Positions 54,844-64,000 of a stretch of DNA of 64,000 bases are shown here, in pieces. The number at the start of each line of letters is the position of its first letter. The stretch's first letter is position 1. The position numbers and the translations under genes are program-made. The stretch comes from an uncultured Bacteroidota bacterium (GTDB lineage: Bacteria > Bacteroidota > Bacteroidia > Flavobacteriales > Flavobacteriaceae). The stretch spans positions 1-64,000 of the forward strand of contig CAJXVU010000012.1 in NCBI GenBank assembly GCA_913062555.1. Direction: 5' to 3'. The notes under the pieces were generated by a model that was not told where the DNA came from, did not search any database, and saw only the letters and a program-made list of their open reading frames with translations.

Positions 54844-56642
54844 TGATTAAAAAAATCACACTGTGTATTTGTACTGTGTTTTTGTTGTCAACTGGGTTTG
54901 CACAGCAGAAAAACGAATTAGCGTTAAATAAAAAAATAGAAGAGAGATCCTACCCACAATGGTTTAAAGATGCTAAACTTGGTATTTTTATTCATTGGGG
55001 TTTGTACTCAGTCCCAGCTTATGGCGGGAAAGAATCTTATGGAGAATGGTTTTTAAGAGGCTTACAACTCGGGGAAACACTTCGAACAAAATTCATGAAA
55101 GACACCTACGGACAAAATTTTGCATATAAAGATTTTGCGCCTTTATTTAAAGCCGAGCTTTTCAATCCTGACGAATGGGCTGATTTGTTTAAGAAATCTG
55201 GATCGAAATATGTAATGCTGGTTTCTAAACATCACGATGGTTTTGCCTTATGGCCAAGTAAATATAATCGCAACTGGAATTCTGTCGATGTTGGGCCTAA
55301 ACGTGATATCGTTGGAGAATTAACAACAGCAGTTAGAAAAAAAGATCTTAAAATGGGATTGTATTATTCATTGGCCGAATGGAATAATCCTCTACATCGA
55401 TGGTACACCGATCCCCATGATAGTATTGGGAATTACGTCGACAACTATATGATTCCACAATTTAAGGAATTAGTAAGCAGCTATAAACCTTCATTGATTT
55501 TTGCCGATGGTGAATGGTTTAATACTGCCAAACAGTGGCATGCCGCCGAATTGATTGATTGGTATTATAATCTAGTAGGAGATGAAGCGATTGTAAATAA
55601 TAGATGGGGAAGTGGTATTGATACCGGTTTTTTAACTCCTGAATACAGTGCAGGCATAAAAGTAACGGATAGACCATGGGCAGAAGTAAGAGGTATTGGA
55701 AGATCCTTTGGCTTAAACCGGAATGAAAATTTGGAAGCTTATGGATCCTCCAAAGAACTCATACAGCGTTTTGTAAAAACCGTTGCCAATGGTGGTGGTA
55801 TGATCTTAAATGTGGGGCCTAAAGCCGATGGGCAAATTCCACTAATTCAACAAGAACGATTAATGCAATTGGGGAAATGGCTAAAAATTAATGGTGCTGC
55901 CATTTATGGGTCTACTCCATTTGAAATAAAAGAAGAAGAGAAAATTGTTGATATAACTCGTGTCGATAAACAGATTAATTTTAATTGGGTTCGTAATTCC
56001 CCAATGAAAGGAGTTAAAGAAGATAATTTCTCTATTGCCTGGGAAGGCTTTATAGTGGCTCCAGAAAGTGGGGCTTATACCTTTGAAACAAAAGCTGACG
56101 ATGAGGTGGCTGTTTATATCGATGGTAAATTGCTTATCAATCAGAATTATACTGCTGGAGGCAGCCAATCGGAAGTAATGGGAGCCAATACGGGGAAATC
56201 CACAAATGGAATCGCAAAACTTAAAGCAGATGTAGCCTATCCTATTATTATTAAGTATAACGAGAAAAAGCAAAATGCAGAAGTGACACTGTTTTGGAGT
56301 TCGAAAAAGATTGCTAAACAAATCGTTCCAGCATCTGGTTTCTTTCAAGATAAAGCGAAAACAAAACCAGGAATACAAGGGGTTTATACATCTTATCAAA
56401 CCTACATTTGCTATACACAAAATAATGAAAAGATCTATGCCATTAGTTTTGAATGGGCAGATGAGACCTTGATTTTAAATATTAAAAATCCCGGAAAAAG
56501 CGCAACAGTCAAATTACTTGGATTGAACCGTAACTTAAATTGGGAATATCGTGATGGTAAAATGTATATCAATACAAAACGTATAAATTATGCAGAAATG
56601 CCATCACACGATGCATGGACTTTTGAAATCACTAAAAATTAA
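54843..56642 (+). CDS. GH29 alpha-L-fucosidase 2 with PA14-like insert
   Basis: A 599-residue exported fucosidase (signal peptide ending GFAQ, residue 21). GH29 motifs: LGIFIHWGLYS (46-56), SKHHDGFALW (128-137) and the likely nucleophile Asp in IFADGEWF (D222). Between the catalytic barrel and the C-terminal beta-sandwich lies a PA14-like module at about 378-500 (GFIVAPESGAYTFETKADDE, VAVYIDGKLL), a likely carbohydrate-binding domain. The ATG overlaps the previous stop as TAATG. Confidence 0.92.
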   Translation: MIKKITLCICTVFLLSTGFAQQKNELALNKKIEERSYPQWFKDAKLGIFIHWGLYSVPAYGGKESYGEWFLRGLQLGETLRTKFMKDTYGQNFAYKDFAPLFKAELFNPDEWADLFKKSGSKYVMLVSKHHDGFALWPSKYNRNWNSVDVGPKRDIVGELTTAVRKKDLKMGLYYSLAEWNNPLHRWYTDPHDSIGNYVDNYMIPQFKELVSSYKPSLIFADGEWFNTAKQWHAAELIDWYYNLVGDEAIVNNRWGSGIDTGFLTPEYSAGIKVTDRPWAEVRGIGRSFGLNRNENLEAYGSSKELIQRFVKTVANGGGMILNVGPKADGQIPLIQQERLMQLGKWLKINGAAIYGSTPFEIKEEEKIVDITRVDKQINFNWVRNSPMKGVKEDNFSIAWEGFIVAPESGAYTFETKADDEVAVYIDGKLLINQNYTAGGSQSEVMGANTGKSTNGIAKLKADVAYPIIIKYNEKKQNAEVTLFWSSKKIAKQIVPASGFFQDKAKTKPGIQGVYTSYQTYICYTQNNEKIYAISFEWADETLILNIKNPGKSATVKLLGLNRNLNWEYRDGKMYINTKRINYAEMPSHDAWTFEITKN

Positions 56643-58889
56643 ATGAGAATGTCGCTTAACAAAACACTTTTTTATACGCTAATGACTCTTGTTTTAGTGT
56701 CTTGCGTAAAATCTAAGGGACAATTAATTCCAACGGCAAGTACGATTGCTATTAGTGACACAGATACTAATGATTCCAAAGTGATTAAAGCGGCTCACGT
56801 TGTACCAACTCCTAATCAATATGAGGCTTTAAAAAATGAGTTTATTGCTTTTATTCATTTTGGACCCAATACATTTACAAGAATGGAATGGGGTAATGGG
56901 ATGGAAGACCCCAAAATATTTAATCTTCAAAACCTGGATACCGATCAATGGTGTAAAGCCATGAAAGCAGCTGGAATGAAAATGGTGATCTTTACTGCCA
57001 AACATCATGACGGTTTTGTGCTTTGGCAAAGTCGGTATACAAAACATGGAGTCATGTCATCTCCCTTTAAAAATGGAAAAGGAGATGTGTTAAAAGAATT
57101 GTCGGAATCCTGTAAAAAATACGGCTTAAAACTGGGGGTGTATTTGTCGCCAGCCGATCTATTCCAAATAGAAAATGCAGAAGGATTATATGGGAACTTA
57201 AGTAAATATACCAAACGGACCATCCCAAGGCCTGTTGAAGGTAGACCCTTTGAAAATACGACGATTTTTAACTTTAAAGTTGATGATTATAACGAATATT
57301 TTTTGAATCAACTCTTTGAGTTGCTTACAGAATATGGGCCGATTGAAGAAGTGTGGTTTGATGGGGCACATCCAAAAAGAAAAGGAGATCAAAAATACAG
57401 CTACTTGGCTTGGAAAGAACTTATTTCGGCATTGGCACCTAAAGCTGTGATTTTTGGAAAACAAGATATTCGTTGGTGTGGGAATGAGTCCGGGGGAACT
57501 AGAGATACAGAATGGAATGTAATTCCTTATCAAGAGGATCCAAAAAACATGAACCATTTTGGAGATCTTACAGAGATAGATTTAGGGAGTAGATCAAAAT
57601 TACTAGCAGGGAATTATTTACATTATCAACAAGCAGAAACTAATACATCAATTAGAGAAGGTTGGTTTTATAGAGATGAAACGAACCAGAAAGTGCGTAG
57701 CTCAGATGATGTTTTTGATATGTATGAACGATCTGTTGGGGGTAATTCTACTTTTTTATTAAATATTCCTCCAAATAGAGAAGGCACTTTTTCTCCAGAA
57801 GATGTAAAAGTTTTGGAAGAAGTTGGGCAGCGATTAAGAGTGACCTATGATGTGAATTTGTTTGAAAAGGCCAGTGGATCGAATAATGTATTAGATCGCG
57901 ATTTGAAAAGTTTTGAATTGTTAGACAGCCAAAATGAGATCATTATTACAACGAAGCAGCCCGTAACTATTAATCGATTAGTGATACAAGAGGCCGTAGC
58001 TACCCATAGCGAACGGATAGAAAAACATGCTGCTGATGCTTGGATAGAAAATGCTTGGCAAGAAATTGCATCAGCCACTAATGTTGGTTATAAACGCATC
58101 CTTCGTTTTCCTGAGGTTAGCTCTAGTAAATTCAGAATTCGTGTTTTAGAATCTCGATTTACACCTGCAATTTCAAATGTAACCGCACATTATTATAAAA
58201 CGAGACCACCCCAACTTTCAATTACTAGAACCTTAGAAGGGGACTTAAAAATAAGGCCAAAAAAACACGATTTTGGATGGAAACCCCATGGTGAGGATAT
58301 TGCTGGGAATTTAAATTCAGAATATGAAATTAGATATACAACAGATGGATCTGACCCGACAAAATCCTCTGAATTATTAAGTCATTCTGTAATAGCCGTT
58401 TCAGTTGAACTAAAGGCCGTAGCAGTGGATAAAGGGGAATTTGGGAGTATTGCATCCAAGGGTTTTGGAATTCTTAAGAAAGATTGGAAAGTTATGGCTA
58501 CCGATAGTAATAAAGCTAAGCATCAAGCTGGATTTGCGATAGATGATGACCCAATGACGTATTGGCAATCTTCTGAAAAAGGAAAAACACATTATGTCGC
58601 TATTGATTTGGGAAAAGCATATCACCTTAAGGGATTTGCCTACACACCGCAAAAGGAGCATTCTGAAGGGATGCTGGAGAAAGGAGTTATGAAAGTAAGT
58701 GAAGACGGTAAGTCGTGGACAACGTTTGAACATTTTGAATTTGGAAATTTAATAAATGACCCAGAGGCAAGAACACACATGTTTAAATCTTCTCTAACAA
58801 CCAGATATGTGCGTATAGAATCAAAAATAATAGCTGGAGGAAAAAGTTCAGCGGCCATCGCAGAGATTGATTTTTTTGAGTCGGAATAA
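56643..58889 (+). CDS. GH29 alpha-L-fucosidase 3 with discoidin-like C-terminus
   Basis: A 748-residue lipoprotein (lipobox LVSC, Cys21). GH29 barrel with FIAFIHFGPNTFT (67-79), TAKHHDGFVLW (118-128) and the likely nucleophile Asp in VWFDGAHP (D240). The motif set resembles the alpha-1,3/4 subfamily. C-terminal modules: a chitobiase/hexosaminidase-C-like segment (about 555-605, YTTDGSDPTKSS) and an F5/8 type C (CBM32-like) domain (about 610-748). It starts immediately after the previous stop; a second ATG is at 56649. Confidence 0.92.
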   Translation: MRMSLNKTLFYTLMTLVLVSCVKSKGQLIPTASTIAISDTDTNDSKVIKAAHVVPTPNQYEALKNEFIAFIHFGPNTFTRMEWGNGMEDPKIFNLQNLDTDQWCKAMKAAGMKMVIFTAKHHDGFVLWQSRYTKHGVMSSPFKNGKGDVLKELSESCKKYGLKLGVYLSPADLFQIENAEGLYGNLSKYTKRTIPRPVEGRPFENTTIFNFKVDDYNEYFLNQLFELLTEYGPIEEVWFDGAHPKRKGDQKYSYLAWKELISALAPKAVIFGKQDIRWCGNESGGTRDTEWNVIPYQEDPKNMNHFGDLTEIDLGSRSKLLAGNYLHYQQAETNTSIREGWFYRDETNQKVRSSDDVFDMYERSVGGNSTFLLNIPPNREGTFSPEDVKVLEEVGQRLRVTYDVNLFEKASGSNNVLDRDLKSFELLDSQNEIIITTKQPVTINRLVIQEAVATHSERIEKHAADAWIENAWQEIASATNVGYKRILRFPEVSSSKFRIRVLESRFTPAISNVTAHYYKTRPPQLSITRTLEGDLKIRPKKHDFGWKPHGEDIAGNLNSEYEIRYTTDGSDPTKSSELLSHSVIAVSVELKAVAVDKGEFGSIASKGFGILKKDWKVMATDSNKAKHQAGFAIDDDPMTYWQSSEKGKTHYVAIDLGKAYHLKGFAYTPQKEHSEGMLEKGVMKVSEDGKSWTTFEHFEFGNLINDPEARTHMFKSSLTTRYVRIESKIIAGGKSSAAIAEIDFFESE

Positions 58890-58918
58890 AAAAAAGTTGT
58901 AAAAATAATAGATAGAAT

Positions 58919-59779
58919 ATGAAATTAATACGATTTGGAATAGAAGGAAATGAAAAACCAGGAGTGCAATTGCAAAGTGGCACGCGTATAGATGTTAGCG
59001 GTTTTGGTGAAGATTATACCGAAGCCTTTTTTGGAGGAGATAGTATTAATCGCTTAGAAGCCTGGTTAAAAACCAATATGGAAAGTTGTGAGGTTGTACC
59101 AAATACGGTGCGATTAGGCGCTCCTTTATGTCGGCCTTCAAAAATAGTTTGTGTAGGTTTAAATTATGCAAAACATGCTGCAGAGAGTGGTATGGCTGTC
59201 CCAAAAGAACCAGTTTTGTTTTTTAAAGCAACCTCGGCAATGGTAGGGCCTAATGATGATTTAATTATTCCTAAAAACAGTGAGAAAACAGACTGGGAAG
59301 TAGAATTGGCCGTGGTTATTGGGAAAAAAGCAAGTTATGTGTCTGAAGCAAATGCGCTTGACCATGTAGCTGGTTATGTGTTGCATAATGATTATAGTGA
59401 GCGTGAATTTCAGCTTGAAAAAGAAGGGCAATGGGTGAAAGGAAAAAGTTGTGACACCTTTGCGCCATTAGGACCATTTATTGCTACAGCTAATGAGATT
59501 AAAGACCCTAATAATTTGAATTTGTGGTTAACATTAAATGGTGAAGAAATGCAAAACAGTAATACGGACGATTTTGTATTTAATATACAGGAAGTTGTTA
59601 GCTATATCAGCCAATATATGACCTTATTACCAGGAGATATTATCTCGACAGGAACCCCTTTTGGGGTTGGACTAGGATTGAATCCTCCTAAATATTTAAA
59701 AGCAGGTGATGTCGTAGAATTGGGAATTGAAGGCTTAGGAACATCTAAGCAAGTCTGTAAAGCTTTCAACAGAGAATAA
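58919..59779 (+). CDS. FAH-family 2,4-diketo-3-deoxy-L-fuconate hydrolase
   Basis: A 286-residue fumarylacetoacetate-hydrolase-fold enzyme. Characteristic motifs are KIVCVGLNYAKHAAESG, the metal-binding DWEVELAVVIG and GYVLHNDYSEREFQ, and STGTPFGVGLG. In the non-phosphorylating L-fucose route this family cleaves 2,4-diketo-3-deoxy-L-fuconate to pyruvate and L-lactate, which fits the operon. The exact substrate is assigned from context. Confidence 0.88.
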   Translation: MKLIRFGIEGNEKPGVQLQSGTRIDVSGFGEDYTEAFFGGDSINRLEAWLKTNMESCEVVPNTVRLGAPLCRPSKIVCVGLNYAKHAAESGMAVPKEPVLFFKATSAMVGPNDDLIIPKNSEKTDWEVELAVVIGKKASYVSEANALDHVAGYVLHNDYSEREFQLEKEGQWVKGKSCDTFAPLGPFIATANEIKDPNNLNLWLTLNGEEMQNSNTDDFVFNIQEVVSYISQYMTLLPGDIISTGTPFGVGLGLNPPKYLKAGDVVELGIEGLGTSKQVCKAFNRE

Positions 59780-59792
59780 ACAGAGGCAGTAC

Positions 59793-60623
59793 ATGAAAAT
59801 AGATGCACATCAACATTTTTGGATTTTCGATCCAGTAAGGGACAGATGGATTGACGACAGTATGAACGTCATTCAAAAGGACTTTCTTCCGGAAATGTTA
59901 GCTCCTATTTTAAAAAAATATGATTTTGATGGTTGTATCGCAGTACAAGCTGACCAATCAGAAACAGAGACTCAGTTTTTACTGGATTTGGCTAGTAAAA
60001 ATACAATCGTAAAAGGCGTTGTAGGCTGGGTGGATTTATGTGCCGATAATGTGGAGGAACGCTTAGCGCATTTTTCCAAAAACAAAAAGTTTAAAGGCGT
60101 GCGACATATTGTACAGGCTGAGCCTAAGGATTTTATGCTTCGAACCAATTTCCAACATGGGATTTCGAAACTTGAACAGTTTGGATTAGCCTATGATATT
60201 TTAATTATTCCCGAACAACTCCCTGCAGCGATTGCTATAGTAAAAGCTTTTCCCAAACAACAATTTATTGTCGACCATATTGCTAAGCCCTTAATTCAAA
60301 AGAGGGAACTAGAGCCTTGGAAAACCAATATAGAAGCTTTGGCGGAATATTCAAATGTGTATTGTAAGATTTCTGGAATGCAAACGGAAGCCGATGCAAA
60401 GCGTTGGAAATATGACGATTTTGTTCCGTATTTGGATGTGATTTTTAATGCTTTTGGTGTGGATAAACTACTTTATGGTTCCGATTGGCCTGTATGTCTA
60501 TTAGCCGCTAATTATGGCGAACAGCTAAATGTTTTAGAGCGATATATGTCCCGTTTTTCTGAAGCACAGAAAGCGAAGGTTATGGGTGGGAATGCAATTA
60601 ATTTTTACAATTTAAATACCTGA
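59793..60623 (+). CDS. L-fuconolactonase (amidohydrolase family)
   Basis: A 276-residue TIM-barrel amidohydrolase. DAHQHFWIFDP at the N-terminus, VDHIAKP in the middle and LYGSDWPVCLL near the C-terminus are typical of the L-fuconolactone/L-rhamnonolactone hydrolase group (COG3618). It opens L-fuconolactone to L-fuconate, feeding FucD. It overlaps the GH95 ATG by three bases (ATGA). Confidence 0.9.
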   Translation: MKIDAHQHFWIFDPVRDRWIDDSMNVIQKDFLPEMLAPILKKYDFDGCIAVQADQSETETQFLLDLASKNTIVKGVVGWVDLCADNVEERLAHFSKNKKFKGVRHIVQAEPKDFMLRTNFQHGISKLEQFGLAYDILIIPEQLPAAIAIVKAFPKQQFIVDHIAKPLIQKRELEPWKTNIEALAEYSNVYCKISGMQTEADAKRWKYDDFVPYLDVIFNAFGVDKLLYGSDWPVCLLAANYGEQLNVLERYMSRFSEAQKAKVMGGNAINFYNLNT

Positions 60624-63013
60624 TGTTTATAATGAATTCGACTTTTGTAAAAGAATGGAGCAAGACTTTATCAATTGTGCTTTTTGTAGGATTTGGTTTT
60701 TCCTGCGAAGAAAAATCGGAAATGGCAGAATTAATTTGGTATAGTCAACCTGCTGAAAAATGGATGGAAGCTTTACCCGTTGGTAATGGTAGATTGGGAG
60801 CAATGGTTTTTGGAGACCCTCATAACGAACGTATTCAGCTTAATGAAGATTCAATGTGGGCTGGTGGACCCGATTGGGGAGATTCTAAAGGAACTCCTGA
60901 AGATTTGGAAGACATAAGAACACTTTTAAAAAAAGGAGAGCATCATAAAGTAGACCAACTCATTGTAGATAAATTCTCTTACAAATCTGTAAAAAGATCG
61001 CATCAAACCATGGGAGATCTATTTATCGATTTTAAGAACAAAGCGAAGATCGAAAACTATAAGAGATCCCTGAATTTGGATGATGCTTTGGTCACAGTAA
61101 GCTATACCGCCGATGGTAACTCTTACTCCGAAAAAGTGTTTTCCTCAGCAGCAGACGATGTATTGGTTATAGAGTTATCTACAACAGCCAAAGAAGGGAT
61201 GAATTTCAACTTAAAATTAGATAGACCTCAGGATCATGGAAATACAACAGTAAAATTATCCAATCCTTCTAATAATGAAATAAATATGTTGGGGATGGTG
61301 ACCCAATTTGGTGGAATGAAAGATTCAAAACCATTTCCAATAGATTATGGGGTAAAGTTTGAAACGCGGTTAAAAGTTAGAAATAATTCTGGAACGGTCG
61401 AAGCTAAAAACGGAGCGCTTGCTTTAAATGGCGTCCATAAGGCAACACTATTTATTGTGTGTAACACCTCATTCTATCATGAAGACTACAAGAAGAAAAA
61501 CACGGAAACTTTAAGGAGATTAGAAGATAAATCATTTGAAGATTTATTAATTCGGCATTCTCAAAATTATCAAGAATTATATCATCGTGTCGCATTAGAT
61601 TTGGGCGGTCACGAGTTAGATTCTATAGCTACTGATAATCGATTAAAACGAATTAAGGATGGTCATGACGACCCAGATTTGGCTGCTAAGTTATTTAAGT
61701 ATGGGCGCTATTTATTAATAGCTAGTTCCAGACCAGGAACGAACCCCGCAAATTTGCAAGGCTTATGGAATGAGCATATCGAAGCCCCTTGGAACGCCGA
61801 TTATCATTTAAATATTAATCTTCAAATGAACTATTGGCCTGCAGAGGTCACTAATTTAAGTGAGTTGCATCAACCATTTTTCGATTTAATAGACCGAGCA
61901 ATTATACGAGGGGAAGCCTTAGCTAAAAATCAATATGGTACAGAAAGAGGGGCTGTTTTGCATCATACAACAGATCTTTGGGCGACCCCTTGGATGCGTG
62001 CAGAACGAGCGTATTGGGGTTCTTGGATTCATGGTGGTGGATGGTCCTCACAACATTACTGGGAACATTATCAGTACACACAAAATCAAGATTTTTTAAA
62101 AAACAGAGCCTATCCTATTATGAAATCATTTGCCGAATTTTATCTAGACTGGTTGGTAAAAGATGAACAACAGCTAGCCTGGGTTTCAGCTCCGGAAACA
62201 TCCCCCGAAAATTCGTTTATGACAAAGGAAGGCAATCCAGCGTCAGTATCTTTTGGGAGTGCCATGGGGCACCAAATTATAGCTGAATTGTTTGATAATG
62301 TTTTGAGTGCTGCTGAAATTTTGAATTATAATGATGCCTTTATTAAGGAGGTGCAAGTAAAACGCCAATCATTATATCCAGGTGTGGTTATAGGTCAGGA
62401 TGGAAGAATTCTCGAGTGGAATGAGCCCTATCAAGAGCATGAAAAAGGACATCGTCACACGTCACATCTATATGCATTACATCCAGGCGATGACATTGTA
62501 GAAAGCAATACCGTAGCATTTGAAGCTGCTAAAAAAACAATAGCACATAGATTGCAATATGGAGGGGCAGGAACAGGCTGGAGTCGTGCATGGATGATAA
62601 ATCTTAATGCCCGATTATTAGACGAAAAATCTATTGAAGAAAATATTAAAAAGTTCATGCAAATATCAGTTGCCGATAATATGTTTGACGAGCATCCGCC
62701 TTTTCAAATTGATGGTAATTTTGGATTTACAGCTGGGGTTGCAGAGTTGTTGATGCAATCGCATGAAGATTTTATTAGAATTCTGCCAACACTTCCCCAG
62801 AATTGGAAGACTGGGCACATAAAGGGATTGAAGGCTAGAGGGAATATTGAAATCGATATAGAATGGAAAGATGGTAAATTGATTAATTTAGGGCTGTTGT
62901 CTAAAAAGACCCAAATAAGTAATATTAAATATGGATCTTTATTGATGGAAATTGAATTGCAAAGCAATAAAAAAATGTGGTTGGATGAAAAATTGAAACT
63001 GATAAAAAAATAA
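60623..63013 (+). CDS. GH95 alpha-L-fucosidase
   Basis: A 796-residue inverting fucosidase/galactosidase family GH95 enzyme with a lipoprotein-like signal (FSC, Cys27; a start at 60632 is also possible). Landmarks: WYSQPAEKWMEALPVGNGRL at the start of the N-terminal domain, NINLQMNYW with the activating Asn pair (N397, N399), the likely general acid in SPENS (E529), and DGNFG with its Asp (D697). It typically cleaves alpha-1,2-linked fucose, complementing the GH29 set. Confidence 0.93.
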   Translation: MFIMNSTFVKEWSKTLSIVLFVGFGFSCEEKSEMAELIWYSQPAEKWMEALPVGNGRLGAMVFGDPHNERIQLNEDSMWAGGPDWGDSKGTPEDLEDIRTLLKKGEHHKVDQLIVDKFSYKSVKRSHQTMGDLFIDFKNKAKIENYKRSLNLDDALVTVSYTADGNSYSEKVFSSAADDVLVIELSTTAKEGMNFNLKLDRPQDHGNTTVKLSNPSNNEINMLGMVTQFGGMKDSKPFPIDYGVKFETRLKVRNNSGTVEAKNGALALNGVHKATLFIVCNTSFYHEDYKKKNTETLRRLEDKSFEDLLIRHSQNYQELYHRVALDLGGHELDSIATDNRLKRIKDGHDDPDLAAKLFKYGRYLLIASSRPGTNPANLQGLWNEHIEAPWNADYHLNINLQMNYWPAEVTNLSELHQPFFDLIDRAIIRGEALAKNQYGTERGAVLHHTTDLWATPWMRAERAYWGSWIHGGGWSSQHYWEHYQYTQNQDFLKNRAYPIMKSFAEFYLDWLVKDEQQLAWVSAPETSPENSFMTKEGNPASVSFGSAMGHQIIAELFDNVLSAAEILNYNDAFIKEVQVKRQSLYPGVVIGQDGRILEWNEPYQEHEKGHRHTSHLYALHPGDDIVESNTVAFEAAKKTIAHRLQYGGAGTGWSRAWMINLNARLLDEKSIEENIKKFMQISVADNMFDEHPPFQIDGNFGFTAGVAELLMQSHEDFIRILPTLPQNWKTGHIKGLKARGNIEIDIEWKDGKLINLGLLSKKTQISNIKYGSLLMEIELQSNKKMWLDEKLKLIKK

Positions 63014-63017
63014 ATTT

Positions 63018-64000
63018 ATGAAATATGGACCTTTTGTTTTTGTAATGATTGTTGGGTTTTTTTTAGGCGGCTGCACTTCTAAAATGATGAAAGTAAAACA
63101 ACCAAATATTATTCTCTTTTTAGTTGATGATATGGGTTGGCAAGATACTTCAGTTCCGTTTTGGGATAAAAAGACAGCCTATAATTCACTTTATAAGACA
63201 CCAAATATGGAGCGTTTGGCAGCTGAAGGTATGAAGTTTACTGATGCATACGCTACAGCGGTTTGCTCTCCAACACGGGTGAGTCTAATGACAGGGATGA
63301 ATGCTGCGAAGCATCGGGTTACCAACTGGACCTTACGGAAAGATAATATCCAGCCAATGGAAAAAAACCACCCGCATTTAACCTTTCCTCAATGGAATGT
63401 CAATGGATTGAGTCCTGTCGCGGGAATAGATTATTCAGTACACGCAACAACATTACCAACAGCACTTAAAAATGCAGGTTATTTTACAATTCATAGTGGG
63501 AAATCACATTTGGGAGCCAATGATACTCCTGGCGAAAATCCACTTAATATTGGTTTTGATATCAATATAGGAGGACATGCTGCCGGTGCTCCTGGAAGTT
63601 ACTTAGGGATAGATAATTTCGGAAATGATAAAAAAGGAAGAGAAGTTTGGGCCGTACCGGGAATGGAGGATTATTATGGTGAGGATATATTTTTAACCGA
63701 AGCGTTAACGCTAGAAGCTATGAAAGCTATCGATACTGCAGTAGCCACCAAAAAGCCATTCTTTTTATTTATGGCACATTATGCAATCCATACGCCGCTA
63801 ATGGAAGATAAACGGTTCATACAAAAATATATTGATCTAGGATTAGATCTTAAAGAGGCAAAATATGCCGCTTTAATTGAAGGGATGGATAAAAGTTTAG
63901 GTGATCTTATGGATTATTTAGAAACTAATAATTTGGATGACAATACAATTATTATGTTCATGTCCGATAATGGCGGCTTAAGCGCTGTTGCCCGTGGCGG
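63018..64000 (+). CDS. Arylsulfatase-type sulfatase lipoprotein, cut by the window end
   Basis: Only the first 327 residues are visible. A lipoprotein signal (LGGC, Cys19) is followed by the S1-family sulfatase start NIILFLVDDMGW with metal-binding Asp37/Asp38. The formylglycine site CSPTR (C83) lies in VCSPTRVSLMTG, and a second metal motif SDNGG appears near the cut. It starts four bases after GH95. In this locus it most likely removes sulfate from sulfated fucose (fucoidan) so that the fucosidases can act; the specific position cannot be told. The C-terminus lies beyond base 64000. Confidence 0.92.
   Translation, partial: MKYGPFVFVMIVGFFLGGCTSKMMKVKQPNIILFLVDDMGWQDTSVPFWDKKTAYNSLYKTPNMERLAAEGMKFTDAYATAVCSPTRVSLMTGMNAAKHRVTNWTLRKDNIQPMEKNHPHLTFPQWNVNGLSPVAGIDYSVHATTLPTALKNAGYFTIHSGKSHLGANDTPGENPLNIGFDINIGGHAAGAPGSYLGIDNFGNDKKGREVWAVPGMEDYYGEDIFLTEALTLEAMKAIDTAVATKKPFFLFMAHYAIHTPLMEDKRFIQKYIDLGLDLKEAKYAALIEGMDKSLGDLMDYLETNNLDDNTIIMFMSDNGGLSAVARG

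Noticed and set aside
55881-56420. 179-residue antisense ORF inside the second GH29 gene
   Set aside because: It is opposite a well-supported GH29/PA14 reading frame, has no upstream signals and resembles no family.

Overview
The window looks like chromosomal DNA of a marine Flavobacteriaceae-type bacterium (Bacteroidota). The evidence is low G+C coding sequence, many lipoprotein signal peptides, a TonB-dependent receptor, a giant protein with a type IX secretion (type B) C-terminal domain, BrnQ/SUF/HflX genes of flavobacterial type, and repeated matches to the Bacteroidota -7 promoter element TAnnTTTG. No rRNA, tRNA, CRISPR array or transposase was recognised.

Layout. 1-3617: an accessory patch on the minus strand. 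It holds a 692-residue Cys-rich lipoprotein followed by a polytopic membrane protein, then a displaced C-terminal fragment of the same lipoprotein family followed by another small membrane protein, then a third C-terminal fragment. It abuts a broken ORF6N gene. This resembles a polymorphic toxin/immunity locus with orphan cassettes. 3845-11129: two endonuclease/exonuclease/phosphatase-fold proteins bracket a TonB-dependent receptor and a DUF5689 lipoprotein, with an ORF6N gene and a small membrane protein between. 11318-12532: hflX. 12751-20358 (minus): a full SUF Fe-S assembly operon (sufA-like, sufB, lipoprotein, sufC, sufD, sufS, hypothetical, sufE, sufT-like, DUF2480). 20557-25208 (minus): an MbnP/MbnH-like copper/diheme pair behind two surface repeat lipoproteins. 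25445-35966: housekeeping and metabolic genes (M14 peptidase, serine hydrolase, thiL, two paralogous mini zinc proteins, alpha/beta hydrolase, brnQ, an ACT-like protein beside aspartate kinase, aminopeptidase P). 36118-41559 (minus): a T9SS-secreted repeat protein with twelve 267-bp repeats. 41912-50118: two sortilin/BNR-type beta-propeller proteins flanking an M28 peptidase and a cyclophilin.

50316 to the end is a fucose/fucoidan utilisation locus: AraC regulator, L-fuconate dehydratase, GH29, SDR dehydrogenase, GH29 with a PA14-like insert, GH29 with a discoidin-like C-terminus, FAH-family hydrolase, L-fuconolactonase, GH95 and a sulfatase cut by the window end. Exported fucosidases and the sulfatase would release L-fucose. 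The intracellular enzymes fit the non-phosphorylating route L-fucose > L-fuconolactone > L-fuconate > 2-keto-3-deoxy-L-fuconate > 2,4-diketo-3-deoxy-L-fuconate > pyruvate + L-lactate. The genes from fucD onward are tightly packed or overlapping and follow one promoter, which is embedded in a strong inverted repeat (51320-51361), a likely operator.

The most unusual structures are the orphan-cassette array at the left end, the MbnP/MbnH-like pair, the fucose operon operator, and two apparently leaderless promoters.
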